A DNA stretch of 64,000 nucleotides from Paenibacillus sp. yr247. GTDB taxonomy: Bacteria > Bacillota > Bacilli > Paenibacillales > NBRC-103111. Positions 1 through 9,482 of this stretch are shown piece after piece. The first letter of the stretch is position 1; each line of letters opens with the position of its first letter. The stretch covers positions 1 to 64,000 of the forward strand of contig NZ_FNIF01000007.1 in assembly GCF_900103825.1 (NCBI RefSeq), written 5' to 3'. Below the pieces are notes generated by a model, which did not search any database, was not told where the DNA came from, and saw only the letters and a list, made by a program, of their open reading frames with translations. A program made the position numbers and the translations under genes.

Positions 1-260
1 ACCCTACCAACTAGCTAATGCGCCGCAGGCCCATCTATAAGCCACAGATTGCTCCGTGTTTCATAGTTCTCTCATGCGAGAAAACCAATTATCCGGTCTT
101 AGCTATCGTTTCCGATAGTTATCCCGATCTTATAGGCAGGTTACCTACGTGTTACTCACCCGTCCGCCGCTAACTTATCCCGAAGGATAAATCCGCTCGA
201 CTTGCATGTATTAGGCACGCCGCCAGCGTTCGTCCTGAGCCAGGATCAAACTCTCCATAA
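1..260 (-). rRNA. rrs: 16S ribosomal RNA, 5' end (partial)
   Basis: The complement of the universal 5' 16S primer site (AGAGTTTGATCCTGGCTCAG) lies at about 235-254, followed on the minus strand by the conserved start of 16S rRNA. The mature 5' end is estimated at about 258-262. The rest of the gene lies beyond the left edge. Its place downstream of the dnaX-ybaB-recR-yaaL-bofA block matches the B. subtilis rrnA locus, where bofA is followed by the 16S gene. Confidence 0.97.
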
Positions 261-419
261 TAGTAAAACTATTTGAAAGCTTAATTGCTCATTTGCGTTG
301 CTAGCGAGATTTTGCAATCTCTTTTTGGTCGATTTCTCGACCGTGCTTACTCACTCGTTGTTCAGTTTTCAAAGATCAATTTCTTTCATTTTCCGTCTTC
401 TCTCGAAAGCCGGAATATC

Positions 420-448
420 AAAATAACACACTAACTATTATTTTGCAA
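420..448 (-). promoter_or_regulatory. rrn promoter P2 (sigma-A type)
   Basis: On the minus strand a -35 TTGCAA (443-448) and a -10 TATTTT (420-425) have an exact 17-base spacer, downstream of P1. Confidence 0.6.
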
Positions 449-503
449 CTTGTTTTTCTAAAGTTACTTCTTTATTCCCGCATGTCTCAGCGGCAACTTT
501 TAT

Positions 504-533
504 AAGATACCACAGATGCTGTAACTGAGTCAA
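504..533 (-). promoter_or_regulatory. rrn promoter P1 (sigma-A type)
   Basis: On the minus strand a -35 TTGACT (528-533) and a -10 TATCTT (504-509) are separated by 18 bases, about 240 bases before the 16S 5' end. It pairs with a second promoter downstream, the usual tandem arrangement for Firmicute rRNA operons. Confidence 0.65.
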
Positions 534-561
534 CCACGATTTGCATGTATGATCTTACCAT

Positions 562-831
562 CTAGAGCAAAGTTAGTTTTAGACCTATAAGAAGTAAGAC
601 CCCAGGGACCCCTAGAACAGTAACAGTCCCTAATGTGGCTGTATTAATAGGGAGGTCAAATTGTGTGTAGGTACTCAATAAGTTCAATGTGTATAAGAGG
701 AATGCAGCCACAACAATATTCAATCCTAGCGCTGATAATACCCTGCCGCCGCTGCTATTCCGAAAAAAAATGAATAATAGCATTAGAGATGAAAGTACAA
801 GTAATCCCCATACAGCATATTTGAGATACAC
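562..831 (-). CDS. bofA: pro-sigma-K processing inhibitor BofA family protein
   Basis: An 89-residue integral membrane protein of the BofA family. BofA sits in the outer forespore membrane and, with SpoIVFA, holds the SpoIVFB protease inactive so that pro-sigma-K is not cleaved too early in the mother cell. Two to three hydrophobic segments are visible (about 3-25, 33-52 and 65-89). The C-terminal half, including GTVTVLGVPGVLLLIGLK, is the conserved part of the family. It is the last gene of the dnaX-ybaB-recR-yaaL-bofA series, three bases after yaaL, and lies directly before the rRNA operon as in B. subtilis. Confidence 0.9.
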   Translation of the reverse strand: MYLKYAVWGLLVLSSLMLLFIFFRNSSGGRVLSALGLNIVVAAFLLYTLNLLSTYTQFDLPINTATLGTVTVLGVPGVLLLIGLKLTLL

Positions 832-834
832 CTT

Positions 835-1119
835 CTACACCTCCATTAATCGATCACTGTCAATCAGACTCAAATTCATCTTTTTGGCTTGCTTGATGAG
901 CATTTCAAATCTTTTCTCTGCAGCTTCCATAGCATAGATCGCATAATCAATCTGATCCTTGTCCAAAGCAAATTCAAAGTGCGCTTGAGCCGCCACCCAA
1001 TTCGCATGGGCATTACGAATCTCTTGAATTAGCATCTGCTTGTCCTTCTTAAGTTCTTCTTGAGCGTTTTTCGTCTTTGGATTCTTCATCCCATACTTTC
1101 CTAATAGAGCTGGTCGCAC
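835..1119 (-). CDS. yaaL: YaaL family protein (DUF2508)
   Basis: A small soluble, charged, helix-rich protein of unknown function, always found between recR and bofA in Bacillales. I place the start at a GTG at 1117-1119, because GGAGGT (complement at 1126-1131) lies seven bases upstream; this gives 94 residues. An in-frame ATG at 1087-1089 is an alternative. The open frame runs further upstream to 1230, but that extension is cysteine-rich, unlike the family, and has no ribosome binding site. The conserved core is the central helix with FALDKDQIDYAIYAMEAAEK. Confidence 0.8.
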   Translation of the reverse strand: MRPALLGKYGMKNPKTKNAQEELKKDKQMLIQEIRNAHANWVAAQAHFEFALDKDQIDYAIYAMEAAEKRFEMLIKQAKKMNLSLIDSDRLMEV

Positions 1120-1255
1120 ATGCAAACCTCCATTCCTCCCATAACCGGGTTGATCTATCCATATGGGAAAAATGGAACATTTAGAACCTTCATGACATTT
1201 TTTTTGGCAACAAAAAAGAGAGCTTTGCAAGCTCCCTGATCATTATGCACGTTAT

Positions 1256-1852
1256 TTATAATTCCCTGCGGCCTTCCATTGCTTTGGTCAGCGTCACTTC
1301 ATCAGCATATTCCAAATCTCCACCCACTGGCAATCCATGCGCGATACGCGTAACCCGAAGACCGAATGGTTTGATTAATCTGGACAAATACATGGCTGTC
1401 GCTTCCCCCTCGATATTCGGGTTGGTTGCCAAAATCAATTCCTGCACCGTTTCATCACCCAAACGCTTGAGTAATTCAGCTATGTGAATTTGATCCGGTC
1501 CAATCCCTTCCATCGGGGAAATCGCACCATGCAGTACGTGATAATATCCTTCGAATTCTTTGGTGCGTTCCAAAGCGACCAAATCCTTAGGTTCTTGGAC
1601 GACACAAATGACGGAACCGTCCCTGCTCTTATCTTGACAGATACGGCAAGGATCAATATCCGTAATGTTACAACAGACCGAGCAATAGTGAAGGTTCCTT
1701 TTTACGTTGACGAGCGCCTTCGCGAAGTCTATCACGTCTTCTTCTTTCATACGAAGGACGTGAAAGGCGAGGCGTCCCGCTGTTTTGGGGCCTACCCCCG
1801 GCAGACGAGAGAAAGCATCGATTAACTTGGATATCGGTTCGGGGTAATACAA
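1256..1852 (-). CDS. recR: recombination mediator protein RecR
   Basis: RecR, 198 residues, the normal length. It forms a ring clamp that works with RecO (and RecF) to load RecA at single-strand gaps. Visible parts: N-terminal helix-hairpin-helix ([19 protein letters not shown], about 15-33), a four-cysteine zinc motif ([16 protein letters not shown], about 57-72), a Toprim domain with the acidic patch around residue 110, and the C-terminal [16 protein letters not shown] motif (about 173-188). Translation starts at TTG (1850-1852), with AAGGAG seven bases before it. It follows ybaB at a 44-base gap, the conserved dnaX-ybaB-recR order. Confidence 0.97.
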   Translation of the reverse strand: MYYPEPISKLIDAFSRLPGVGPKTAGRLAFHVLRMKEEDVIDFAKALVNVKRNLHYCSVCCNITDIDPCRICQDKSRDGSVICVVQEPKDLVALERTKEFEGYYHVLHGAISPMEGIGPDQIHIAELLKRLGDETVQELILATNPNIEGEATAMYLSRLIKPFGLRVTRIAHGLPVGGDLEYADEVTLTKAMEGRREL

Positions 1853-1896
1853 AGGAGTTCTCCTTCATCGTTCAGAATCGTTGCTCTTGGTTGTCT

Positions 1897-2208
1897 TTAG
1901 AACAATCCAGGGATATTCATACCACCTGTAAATTTGCCCATATCTTTGTTAGCGATTTCTTCCGCCTTGGCCATAGCATCATTCACAGCCGTAAGCACGA
2001 GATCTTGCAGCATTTCAACATCATCCGGATCAACAGCTTCGGGCTTAATTGTAATACTTTGAACTTTTTTGTGTCCGTTAATGATGACAGTGACGACACC
2101 GCCGCCTGCTGTACCCTCGATCATTTTAGTACCCAGTTCTTCTTGGGCTTTCATCATTTGTTCTTGCATTTTCTTTACTTGCTTCATCATTTGATTCATG
2201 TTATTCAT
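1897..2208 (-). CDS. ybaB: YbaB/EbfC family nucleoid-associated protein
   Basis: A 103-residue DNA-binding dimeric protein of the YbaB/EbfC family (YaaK in B. subtilis). The methionine- and lysine-rich N-terminal helix ([20 protein letters not shown]) and the [18 protein letters not shown] strand region are typical. Homologues bind DNA with little sequence preference and influence nucleoid structure. It sits 20 bases after dnaX, with which it is almost always cotranscribed, and is followed by recR. A strong ribosome binding site (GAGGGAGCT) precedes the ATG. Confidence 0.95.
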   Translation of the reverse strand: MNNMNQMMKQVKKMQEQMMKAQEELGTKMIEGTAGGGVVTVIINGHKKVQSITIKPEAVDPDDVEMLQDLVLTAVNDAMAKAEEIANKDMGKFTGGMNIPGLF

Positions 2209-2228
2209 GGCAGGTAGCTCCCTCGTAT

Positions 2229-3971
2229 TTAGTCTTCTTTAATCGTTACTAACTCTTCGCCAAACAATTGGATCGCTTCGGAAATCCACTCTTCTTTGAC
2301 AGCAGTCCCATTATCAGTCTCTAATTCCATGACTTCAGGAGCGCTGCTAGTCGCATCATTCTTTGCATCGTCCCACTCCTTACGCATGATCGTAAGCAAA
2401 CGTATTGGCTTACTAAACACCGAAGTAAGCACTTGCTCGATAATGACTTTGTTTTCCGGTTTTTCCGTTGTATTGCGATGCATCTCGTTTTTGAATGCAA
2501 CAAGTACAACATCATCCAGCATGGATACCAGATCACCATTTACGAACCAAGCATGAACGGTAATCTTCTTTTCTTTTACAACACCTAACACTTGACTCCA
2601 CTTCATAAGAGCTGCCTTAGTATCTGCATTCTCCGAGGCCTTCAAGTAACCGTCCAGCTTGATGCCCGACTTCTTCGAAGGGGCCGAGGCCACCGGCATT
2701 TTGGCGGAGGCCGCTTGCTTAGCATGGGGATCGGACGATGCACCCGTTACTCCCGATTTTACCAGTCCGGCTATCTGTTCTTCAAGTTGTTGAAGCTTTT
2801 GGGTCATTTGCGCAAAAAGTTCACCTTGAGGCAAACGATTTCCGGCTTCGGCCCTCATACTTTCAGATGAACTGCTGCCCTCTCCTCTATGACCACCGCA
2901 CATTTTCATAATCGAAATTTCTAGCAGGGTCTGAGGCTGTACGGAGTATTTCATTTCGCTCTGATAATGATTCAGTGTTTCGATGATGGCCATCATTTCA
3001 CTAGGTGAGAAATGATTGGCAATGTCCTTTAGTTCGCCCATATCAAAAACACGTTCCGTAATAACAGGCGAATTCGGCACCATGCGAACCATGAGCAAAT
3101 CGCGGAAGTAGTTAATCAAGTTTTCAATACATTTGTCAGCGCTCTTTCCTTCTTGCATGAAAGTATCGATAAGCTCTAGCGCGGCTCCAAGATTCTTCTC
3201 TTTGATGTAAAGAACGAGTTTCTTGAATTGATCAGAAGCCACACCGCCGGTGATGGACAAAATGTCAGAGAGCTGCACTTCACCCGAGGCAAAGGATGTC
3301 GCCTGATCCAGCAGACTGAGTGCATCCCGCATCCCGCCATCCGACAGTCTCGCTATATAATGGAGAGCTTCCTCGTTGATAGAGATCTGCTCCTGCTCAC
3401 AAACATATTTCAGCCGCTGCACCTGATCATCCATCGAAACTCTCCGAAAGTCAAAGCGTTGACAACGAGAAATAATCGTTGCTGGGATCTTATGCGGCTC
3501 GGTTGTTGCTAAAATAAACATGACATGGGCCGGAGGCTCTTCAAGAGTCTTCAATAGGGCATTAAAAGCTTCGGTCGTGAGCATGTGCACTTCATCAATG
3601 ATGTACACCTTCTGCCTTACTTCTGTAGGGGCATATTTTACTTTATCACGAATATCCCGAATTTCTTCTACGCCGCGATTGGAGGCAGCATCGATTTCGA
3701 CAACGTCCATAACAGCACCGTCCGTGATTCGTTCACATGCTGAGCAAGCGTTGCAAGGTTCTTCCGCCGGACCGTTTAAGCAGTTAACTGCCTTGGCTAA
3801 TATTTTGGCCGTACTTGTCTTACCTGTTCCTCGAGGTCCGTTGAACAAATAAGCATGGGTAAGGCGATTTTCTCGCAAAGAATTCTGCAGTGTCTGCGTG
3901 ATATGTTTCTGACCGACAACTTCACGAAACGTCTGAGACCTCCACGTTCGATACAGAGCAATATGTGCCAT
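2229..3971 (-). CDS. dnaX: DNA polymerase III subunits gamma and tau
   Basis: DnaX, the clamp-loader ATPase of the replicative polymerase. The ATG at 3969-3971 (protein [12 protein letters not shown]) is preferred over the longer TTG start because GGAGAGG lies just upstream; length 580. Visible: Walker [10 protein letters not shown] (about 45-53), zinc module with four cysteines ([16 protein letters not shown], about 64-79), Walker B IIDEVHM, sensor/SRC arginine-finger motif ISRCQRFDF (about 170), and a tau-specific C-terminal part after a serine/alanine-rich linker (about 370-450). I saw no convincing slippery site for a separate gamma product. Confidence 0.97.
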   Translation of the reverse strand: MAHIALYRTWRSQTFREVVGQKHITQTLQNSLRENRLTHAYLFNGPRGTGKTSTAKILAKAVNCLNGPAEEPCNACSACERITDGAVMDVVEIDAASNRGVEEIRDIRDKVKYAPTEVRQKVYIIDEVHMLTTEAFNALLKTLEEPPAHVMFILATTEPHKIPATIISRCQRFDFRRVSMDDQVQRLKYVCEQEQISINEEALHYIARLSDGGMRDALSLLDQATSFASGEVQLSDILSITGGVASDQFKKLVLYIKEKNLGAALELIDTFMQEGKSADKCIENLINYFRDLLMVRMVPNSPVITERVFDMGELKDIANHFSPSEMMAIIETLNHYQSEMKYSVQPQTLLEISIMKMCGGHRGEGSSSSESMRAEAGNRLPQGELFAQMTQKLQQLEEQIAGLVKSGVTGASSDPHAKQAASAKMPVASAPSKKSGIKLDGYLKASENADTKAALMKWSQVLGVVKEKKITVHAWFVNGDLVSMLDDVVLVAFKNEMHRNTTEKPENKVIIEQVLTSVFSKPIRLLTIMRKEWDDAKNDATSSAPEVMELETDNGTAVKEEWISEAIQLFGEELVTIKED

Positions 3972-4049
3972 AATGTTCCTCTCCAATAATCCCTGCGTGG
4001 AATGACTGAATCCATTATACTATAACCCACCAAGGGATGAAATAGAGGA

Positions 4050-5486
4050 TCAAGCATAAGGAATCGATATCGTGAACGTCGTCCCAAAGCCTTTGGAAGA
4101 TACACGTATCGTACCTCCCATATCGTGAATGATTCGCTGGCATACCGAAAGACCTAATCCTGTACCCGTATCCTTCGTTGTGAAGAACGGATCGAAGATT
4201 TTATCAATCACGAACATCGGGATTCCTGAACCAGTATCATGAATATCAATGCTGACATTCCGTTCAACCGTGTCCACTTTCTCTGAAATTGTCAATGTTC
4301 CTCCATCCGCCATTGCCTCTATGCCATTTTTACAAACATTCAAGAAAACCTGCTTGAGCAGCTCTTTGTCTGCAATAACTTCCGGCAAGTGATAGGAAGC
4401 TTCATATTGAAGATGAACATTGTACAAGATTGCTTCATTATTGATGATAGGTAAAATCCCTCGCAGCACTTCCGTCACATCGATCCGCTCATAAGAAACA
4501 TGTTTAGGCTTACTGAGCAGAAGAAATTCATTCACGAGCTCGTTGATCCGATCGATTTCCTCTAACATGACCACGGTGTAGCTCTGTTCTTTCTCCATTC
4601 CTTGCACTTCAAAAGTGCGCCGCAGCACCTGCAGAAAGCCTTTGATCGAAGTTAGCGGATTCCGAATCTCATGCGCTGTGCCTGCTGCAATTTGCCCGAT
4701 CATTGCAAGCCTGTCACTTCTTTGAACCATCTCTTCCAGCGAGCGCATATTCGTAACGTCCTTGAAAATCACATAAGCCCCTACAATTTTACCTTGACTG
4801 TCTTTCAGCACATTTGAATCCAACAGCAGCTCAAACCGTTCTTGATTATTCGTCCAGGAAACCGCATGATTGCGTACGACAGCACCATCCAAGATCGTTC
4901 GCTGCACAAGCTGATGCTGGCTTGGAACTGTTGCAAAGATCTCCTCTAACGACTTATTAAGAATATGCTCCCGATCCATAGCTAGAATCTGGCATGCTCG
5001 ATCGCTGACATCGACAAGCGTAAAATTCATACTAATTAACAAAACACCTAAATTGATATCTTTCAGAAAGGCGTCTGAGAATCGCTGCAGCAGATTTAAT
5101 TGTGGGTACTCTTCTTGATGCTTCATGGCCAAGAGATACGTTAGCTTATCGCCGCGCATGAGCTTCAACATCGAAAATTGATAAAAGATGGTTTCGCCGT
5201 TTTTACCTACCAGGAAACCATGGGGCCATTCCACCAAACTGGATTCGTTCTTAAAATAAAACTCGTACAGCTCACGCAAAGTTGCCCTCACTTTAAAAAG
5301 TTGAGGGAAAGAGATTTGCGTTATTTCTTCGGCCGAATACCCCGAAAATTTCAAAATTTGATCTGTTGCTAAAATGATTTTTCCATCCTCATCGACAACG
5401 AGCATACCTGTCTGTACATTTAGGTTGAATAGCTTTCGCATTTCCTCAATGGAAACCATGTAATCTTGAGGGTCATGAATGGACAT
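4050..5486 (-). CDS. PAS-domain sensor histidine kinase (soluble)
   Basis: A 478-residue cytoplasmic histidine kinase without membrane segments. Domains: PAS at about 10-115, a second PAS at about 135-250, a phosphoacceptor domain with GTAHEIRNPLTSIKGF (histidine near 273), and an ATPase domain with the N box (NVCKNGIEAM), G1 (DTGSGIP), F box (FDPFFTTK) and G2 (GTGLGLS). It has no partner regulator gene beside it; orphan soluble PAS kinases of this build are typical of the Bacillales sporulation phosphorelay, whose Spo0F is encoded about 7 kb away. That link is inference. It lies between dnaX and the SRP RNA gene. Confidence 0.88.
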   Translation of the reverse strand: MSIHDPQDYMVSIEEMRKLFNLNVQTGMLVVDEDGKIILATDQILKFSGYSAEEITQISFPQLFKVRATLRELYEFYFKNESSLVEWPHGFLVGKNGETIFYQFSMLKLMRGDKLTYLLAMKHQEEYPQLNLLQRFSDAFLKDINLGVLLISMNFTLVDVSDRACQILAMDREHILNKSLEEIFATVPSQHQLVQRTILDGAVVRNHAVSWTNNQERFELLLDSNVLKDSQGKIVGAYVIFKDVTNMRSLEEMVQRSDRLAMIGQIAAGTAHEIRNPLTSIKGFLQVLRRTFEVQGMEKEQSYTVVMLEEIDRINELVNEFLLLSKPKHVSYERIDVTEVLRGILPIINNEAILYNVHLQYEASYHLPEVIADKELLKQVFLNVCKNGIEAMADGGTLTISEKVDTVERNVSIDIHDTGSGIPMFVIDKIFDPFFTTKDTGTGLGLSVCQRIIHDMGGTIRVSSKGFGTTFTISIPYA

Positions 5487-5600
5487 TTCAGCAGCTCCTT
5501 CACTTTCTCTAATCGAATCGCAGAATTCGCAAACGTTTACATGATAATTCAGATGTTATATTCATTCTCTGTAGAGCAAGAATTTTCCTTCCCTTAACAA

Positions 5601-5630
5601 AAGAAAAAACGCCCTAAATGCTGGCGTTTT
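5601..5630 (-). terminator. Terminator of the SRP RNA gene
   Basis: On the minus strand AAACGCC, a nine-base loop and GGCGTTT are followed by TTTTCTT, about 35 bases after the SRP RNA 3' end. Confidence 0.8.
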
Positions 5631-5663
5631 GTTGTGTGTCATTATTTGAAATGATTAAGTAAA

Positions 5664-5929
5664 ACCGTGCACCTGTTATTGATAAAGTGATACAAGCGAA
5701 CTCTTATCGTTGGCTCAAGTCAGGCATCCCTTCGGCACATGAAACATCTCACTTACGGCTGCTTCCTTCCAGACCTGACCGGGTTCATGAGCATTCATTG
5801 CGAAGGACCCAACTCTCAACACCACGTGTAAGAGCCAGACCTCACATCACAGTACCGCTAACAGGAATTCAACCTCGCTACAGCGGATTGCGAGTTACAG
5901 GGCACCGCTACCTCCCCGTCTAGCACAGT
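5664..5929 (-). ncRNA. ffs: Signal recognition particle RNA (scRNA, long Bacillus type)
   Basis: The minus strand carries the SRP Alu-domain start GGGGAGGTAGCGGTGCCCTG and, in the middle, the S-domain core with GGTCAGG and GGAAGGAAGCAGCC, which binds Ffh. The 3' end reads AACAGGTGCACGGT, as in B. subtilis scRNA. About 265 bases, so it has an Alu domain, unlike the short Gram-negative 4.5S RNA. The RNA and Ffh target proteins to the Sec translocon. In B. subtilis the same gene sits upstream of dnaX. Confidence 0.96.
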
Positions 5930-5935
5930 AAAAAT

Positions 5936-5964
5936 AGTATAGCTGATTCAATTGTAAATAGCAA
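5936..5964 (-). promoter_or_regulatory. SRP RNA promoter (sigma-A type)
   Basis: TTGCTA (complement at 5959-5964), a 17-base spacer and TATACT (complement at 5936-5941). The predicted transcription start is about 5929, matching the RNA 5' end. Confidence 0.75.
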
Positions 5965-5985
5965 CCGAGGGGAAAATCTACCTGC

Positions 5986-6396
5986 TTATTGAACGATTTT
6001 CACGATCACCTTGTAGCGCGGCATGTTAGTGTTCAAGGCCATTTGGGCTTGTGAACGGAGTTCCTCCACTTGCGAAGCCGTTAAAGAAGGTCTTGGTTTT
6101 ATTTTCACCCGTGCGGTCGGCCCGTTAATGGAGATATTGGCCTTCTCAATACCTTGCAGCTGCGCGAGTACGGCTTTCATTAAGTTCGTATCATCCTCGT
6201 AGTGATGATACGTAGGATTAAGCGGGTCGTTCGGATTCACACTCGTGAGCCCCATGTACCCGTCCTGCTTGTAATGCTGCGCTTTATACTGTGCACCCTC
6301 GGACAGTGGATTCTTGTTACCGGAATTAATTCCACAGCCAATTAGGCTCGTTATGAGCAGGATGGCTCCCGTAAACCTAAGCATGCCCCTAAACAT
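5986..6396 (-). CDS. YhcN/YlaJ family sporulation lipoprotein
   Basis: A 136-residue lipoprotein. The N-terminus has a signal peptide with a lipobox (LITSLIGCG; lipidated cysteine near residue 21) and the rest is a YhcN/YlaJ-type domain ending in MPRYKVIVKIVQ. Family members are made in the forespore and associate with spore membranes or cortex. The ATG at 6394-6396 is preferred because GGAGGT lies seven bases upstream; a longer frame begins five codons earlier. A sigma-G-like promoter upstream supports a sporulation role. The exact paralogue cannot be fixed by eye. Confidence 0.85.
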   Translation of the reverse strand: MFRGMLRFTGAILLITSLIGCGINSGNKNPLSEGAQYKAQHYKQDGYMGLTSVNPNDPLNPTYHHYEDDTNLMKAVLAQLQGIEKANISINGPTARVKIKPRPSLTASQVEELRSQAQMALNTNMPRYKVIVKIVQ

Positions 6397-6430
6397 AAAA
6401 ACACCTCCCATTGGACTCTAAGTCTAAACT

Positions 6431-6459
6431 TAGGATGACCAAGGGAGGTTGTCTTATGC
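6431..6459 (-). promoter_or_regulatory. Candidate sigma-G promoter for the spore lipoprotein
   Basis: Minus strand: -35 GCATA (complement at 6455-6459), a 17-base spacer and -10 CATCCTA (complement at 6431-6437). This fits the sigma-G pattern GHATR-17/18-CATNHTA and lies about 40 bases before the start codon. Confidence 0.5.
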
Positions 6460-6487
6460 TGATTGGCAGCAAAGAAATTGATGCCAA

Positions 6488-6685
6488 TTAGATTCCGTAT
6501 TTCTTTTTGAACTTGTCGACACGGCCGCCTACATCGATAAACTTCTGTTTACCTGTGTAGAAGGGATGGCAATTTGAGCAAATCTCAACGCGAAGATTTT
6601 GCTTGATAGAGCCCGTTTCGAACACATTACCACAAGCGCAAGTCACTGTGGTTGCATGATAAGAAGGATGAATACCTGCTTTCAT
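6488..6685 (-). CDS. rpmE: 50S ribosomal protein L31 (zinc-binding form)
   Basis: L31, 65 residues. The cysteines CACG (16-18) and CSNCHP (36-39) mark the zinc-containing RpmE type, not the zinc-free YtiA type. A good ribosome binding site (AAAGAGGTGAACC) precedes the ATG. It follows rho and an inserted radical SAM gene; in B. subtilis rpmE follows rho directly. A hairpin (6461-6490) overlaps the stop codon but lacks a T tract. Confidence 0.97.
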   Translation of the reverse strand: MKAGIHPSYHATTVTCACGNVFETGSIKQNLRVEICSNCHPFYTGKQKFIDVGGRVDKFKKKYGI

Positions 6686-6804
6686 GTTGGTTCACCTCTT
6701 TCCGCCCTGAATCATTTGCTGAAACAGAGTTAATGGACGTACCTGTGCATTATAACATATTCGGAAGTCCTGATCAATCAAAAATAGACCGGATAACCCT
6801 TCCT

Positions 6805-8079
6805 TTAGAGCACTGTAGTGACGGTTGGGTCACTCGTGTAGAACTTCGGTGTATGCGAGTAAGAACCAAGAACAACATCTGGCAATTCTTGCTGGAAAAT
6901 CTCAATCATTTGCTTCATCCCAAGCAGTTCACCTTGAGCCTTAGGAATAATGCTCAGGTAACTTTCGGGATCAATATTCAGGTTGCGCAGTTGAATCAAT
7001 TTCAATCCGGTTCTTCGCACGAATTCAATCATAGCCTCGATCTCTTCTTCTCGATCGGTTACACCTGGGAATACAAGATAATTGATCGAAGTTATGACAC
7101 CTTTATCCGTGGCGTAACGTAGAGACTTCTCCACATTTTTGAGCGTATAAGCCCTCGGCTTGTAGTAGGCGTTGTAGTGATCATCCAACGCGCTAATCGT
7201 ACTCACGCGCATTAGATCAAGCCCTGCGTCTACAATGCCGCGGATATGATCCGTGAGCCCTGCATTGGTGTTGATATTAATATAGCCCATCTTCGTCTGC
7301 TCGCGGACTTGCTTGATGGCATCGATAATGATCACAGCTTGTGTACTAGGTTCCCCTTCACATCCCTGCCCAAAGGAAATAATGCTCTCTGGCGTTCGTA
7401 GATGCTCCAGCATGATCTGTGTGATCTCTTCGACCTTAGGCTTGAAGTTCATACGAGTCTGAGGAGCCACGAAGCCGCTCTCATCCGGCTGTTCCGAAAT
7501 ACACCCGAAGCATCCTGCGTTACAGGAGTAGGAGACCGGAACAGCCCCCTCCCAGCGCTGGAGAAACGTATTCGAAGCAGTCAGGCATTCATACCCGAGT
7601 GCACAATTGGATAAGTGCTGATATAACCGATTATCCGGATACTTGCTAACCAATCGTTTGACCTCCACTTCAAGCTCTGTAGGGTCACAATGTACTGGGT
7701 TCCAGTAGTACGGATTATCCGTCAATCGTGCAGCTACATAGAAGCCGTCTTCTTTCCATACGACAGCGGTATACCCGAAAAGCGGCAGTGCTTTGGTCTT
7801 ATCCGATTTAACATAACCAGGGAGCAGAAGTCTAGTGAAGCCTTGCGGGAGCAGCGCCCCCACGGCATGATAATCACCCTCAACCAGCTTCATGTCGCCA
7901 GTCGCCGCATCAATACCGACCGGTCGCGTGAACGGAAGACTAACGAGCGTTGATCCTTCAGGCAGAGGAATCAACTCGTCTTCTAAAATTTCTGTGATCA
8001 TTTCTGCGTTTCGACCAAGTGCCAAGAAATCAGGATGGTCAAAGACGTTTCCTTGTGAGTCTGAATAAACCAAATTCAT
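6805..8079 (-). CDS. Radical SAM protein of unknown function
   Basis: A 424-residue protein with a radical SAM cluster motif CNAGCFGC (about 186-193, CX3CX2C) in a central barrel, and FGQGCEGEPS (about 237-246), the GGE-like SAM-binding region. The first 180 residues form a separate domain with its own cysteines (CDPTELE; CALGYECL). After the barrel it ends without a cysteine-rich SPASM tail. Radical SAM enzymes cleave S-adenosylmethionine with a [4Fe-4S] cluster to make a radical; the substrate here is unknown. It lies between rho and rpmE, a place where B. subtilis has no such gene. I do not recognise a named family. Confidence 0.85.
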   Translation of the reverse strand: MNLVYSDSQGNVFDHPDFLALGRNAEMITEILEDELIPLPEGSTLVSLPFTRPVGIDAATGDMKLVEGDYHAVGALLPQGFTRLLLPGYVKSDKTKALPLFGYTAVVWKEDGFYVAARLTDNPYYWNPVHCDPTELEVEVKRLVSKYPDNRLYQHLSNCALGYECLTASNTFLQRWEGAVPVSYSCNAGCFGCISEQPDESGFVAPQTRMNFKPKVEEITQIMLEHLRTPESIISFGQGCEGEPSTQAVIIIDAIKQVREQTKMGYININTNAGLTDHIRGIVDAGLDLMRVSTISALDDHYNAYYKPRAYTLKNVEKSLRYATDKGVITSINYLVFPGVTDREEEIEAMIEFVRRTGLKLIQLRNLNIDPESYLSIIPKAQGELLGMKQMIEIFQQELPDVVLGSYSHTPKFYTSDPTVTTVL

Positions 8080-8118
8080 AGCGGTACTCCTCTTTGTGCG
8101 TTACACGTATCTTCCAGC

Positions 8119-9420
8119 TTAAGAAGCTGAGTTTTTCACTTTACCTTTGCTCACACTCACCCCTGCTGATCCAGCGGAAGGGGAAGCTAGAGAGTCCAGA
8201 AACTCTTGATTCGTCTTCGATTCTCCGAGCTTTTTAATGAATGATTCTGTATATTCGTGCGAATCGTTCATGCCTTTGCGAAGCGCCCATACCTTCTCGA
8301 GCTCATCTTTGCCGAGGAGCGCTTCTTCGCGGCGCGTACCGGATCTGCGAATATCAATCGCAGGGAAAATACGGCGTTCAGCCATTTTACGATCAAGATG
8401 TAACTCTAGATTTCCTGTACCTTTAAATTCCTCATAAATGACATCGTCCATACGTGAGCCCGTTTCTACGAGTGCTGTAGCAAGAATCGTCAAGCTGCCG
8501 CCTTCTTCAATATTACGGGCAGCCCCGAAGAAACGTTTGGGACGATGAAATGCAGCAGGATCAATACCACCTGATAGCGTTCGGCCCGTTGGCGGTACCA
8601 CGAGGTTATAAGCCCTAGCCAGACGTGTAATGCTGTCCAGCAAAATGACAACGTCTTTCTTATGTTCAACCAGACGCATGGCGCGTTCTAATACAAGTTC
8701 AGCGACTTTAATATGATTTTCGGGAAGTTCATCAAAGGTAGAAGCAACCACTTCCCCTTTAACAGAACGCTGCATATCGGTAACTTCCTCCGGACGCTCA
8801 TCAATGAGCAGCACGAAGAGTTCAATTTCCGGATAATTGGTAGATATACTATTAGCGATTTCCTTGAGCAACAGCGTCTTCCCTGCTTTAGGAGGCGCTA
8901 CAATCAAGCCGCGTTGGCCTAGACCCACAGGGGCAAGCAAGTCCATAATACGCATGGATATCTTGTTAGGCTCCGTTTCGAGTGTAACCCGCGTGTCTGG
9001 ATAAAGAGGTGTCAATGCAGGGAAGTGGAGTCGCTCTGCAGCCGTTTCCGGTTTCTCCCCATTCACCGCTTCTACCTGAAGAAGCCCGAAATAGCGCTCA
9101 TTCTCTTTGGGTGGGCGGCATTTGCCCGACACAATGTCCCCTGATCGCAAATCAAATTTGCGAATCTGAGAAGCCGATATATAAATGTCCTCTGAGCTTG
9201 GAAGGTAGTTAATTGGACGCAAGAACCCGAAGCCTTCCTGAAGGATTTCGAGAACACCTTGCATGAACATTAGACCACTCTCAGCCGCTTGTGCACGTAA
9301 AATTGCAAAGATGAGTTCTTTTTTCTTCAGCGTACCGTAATATGGAATCTGATGTTTCTTAGCTAGTTTATATAATTCAGTAAGCTTGAGTACTTCAAGC
9401 TCGGCAAGCTGCATGCTCAT
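8119..9420 (-). CDS. rho: Transcription termination factor Rho
   Basis: Rho, 433 residues, a hexameric RNA-dependent ATPase that ends transcription of untranslated RNA. N-terminal helical domain ([20 protein letters not shown]), an RNA-binding cold-shock-like domain (about 50-125), and a RecA-type ATPase core with Walker A APPKAGKT (about 180), Q-loop and R-loop regions. The C-terminal tail is longer than usual and ends in a serine/glycine/lysine-rich stretch. The murA-rho-rpmE neighbourhood is conserved in Bacillales. Confidence 0.97.
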   Translation of the reverse strand: MSMQLAELEVLKLTELYKLAKKHQIPYYGTLKKKELIFAILRAQAAESGLMFMQGVLEILQEGFGFLRPINYLPSSEDIYISASQIRKFDLRSGDIVSGKCRPPKENERYFGLLQVEAVNGEKPETAAERLHFPALTPLYPDTRVTLETEPNKISMRIMDLLAPVGLGQRGLIVAPPKAGKTLLLKEIANSISTNYPEIELFVLLIDERPEEVTDMQRSVKGEVVASTFDELPENHIKVAELVLERAMRLVEHKKDVVILLDSITRLARAYNLVVPPTGRTLSGGIDPAAFHRPKRFFGAARNIEEGGSLTILATALVETGSRMDDVIYEEFKGTGNLELHLDRKMAERRIFPAIDIRRSGTRREEALLGKDELEKVWALRKGMNDSHEYTESFIKKLGESKTNQEFLDSLASPSAGSAGVSVSKGKVKNSAS

Positions 9421-9482
9421 GTTTCAACCACCAAACTATTAAATTTTCAATTGGATTCTAGCATTGCCTGTTGTTTGTAACT

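Larger units (their letters stand above)
261..561 (-). promoter_or_regulatory. rRNA operon leader and promoter region
   Basis: This 300-base stretch holds no gene. On the minus strand it carries two promoters and then a leader with the TTGAAAACTGAACAA-type sequence (about 356-372) common before Firmicute 16S genes, where antitermination and RNase III processing signals sit. The leader is AT-rich just before the mature 16S end. Confidence 0.75.

Noticed and set aside
2229-3971. Programmed frameshift in dnaX making a separate gamma subunit
   Set aside because: I found no A-rich slippery heptamer followed by a hairpin in the linker region; unproven either way.
5687-5923. Plus-strand ORF of 78 codons
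   Set aside because: It lies entirely in the SRP RNA gene on the other strand.
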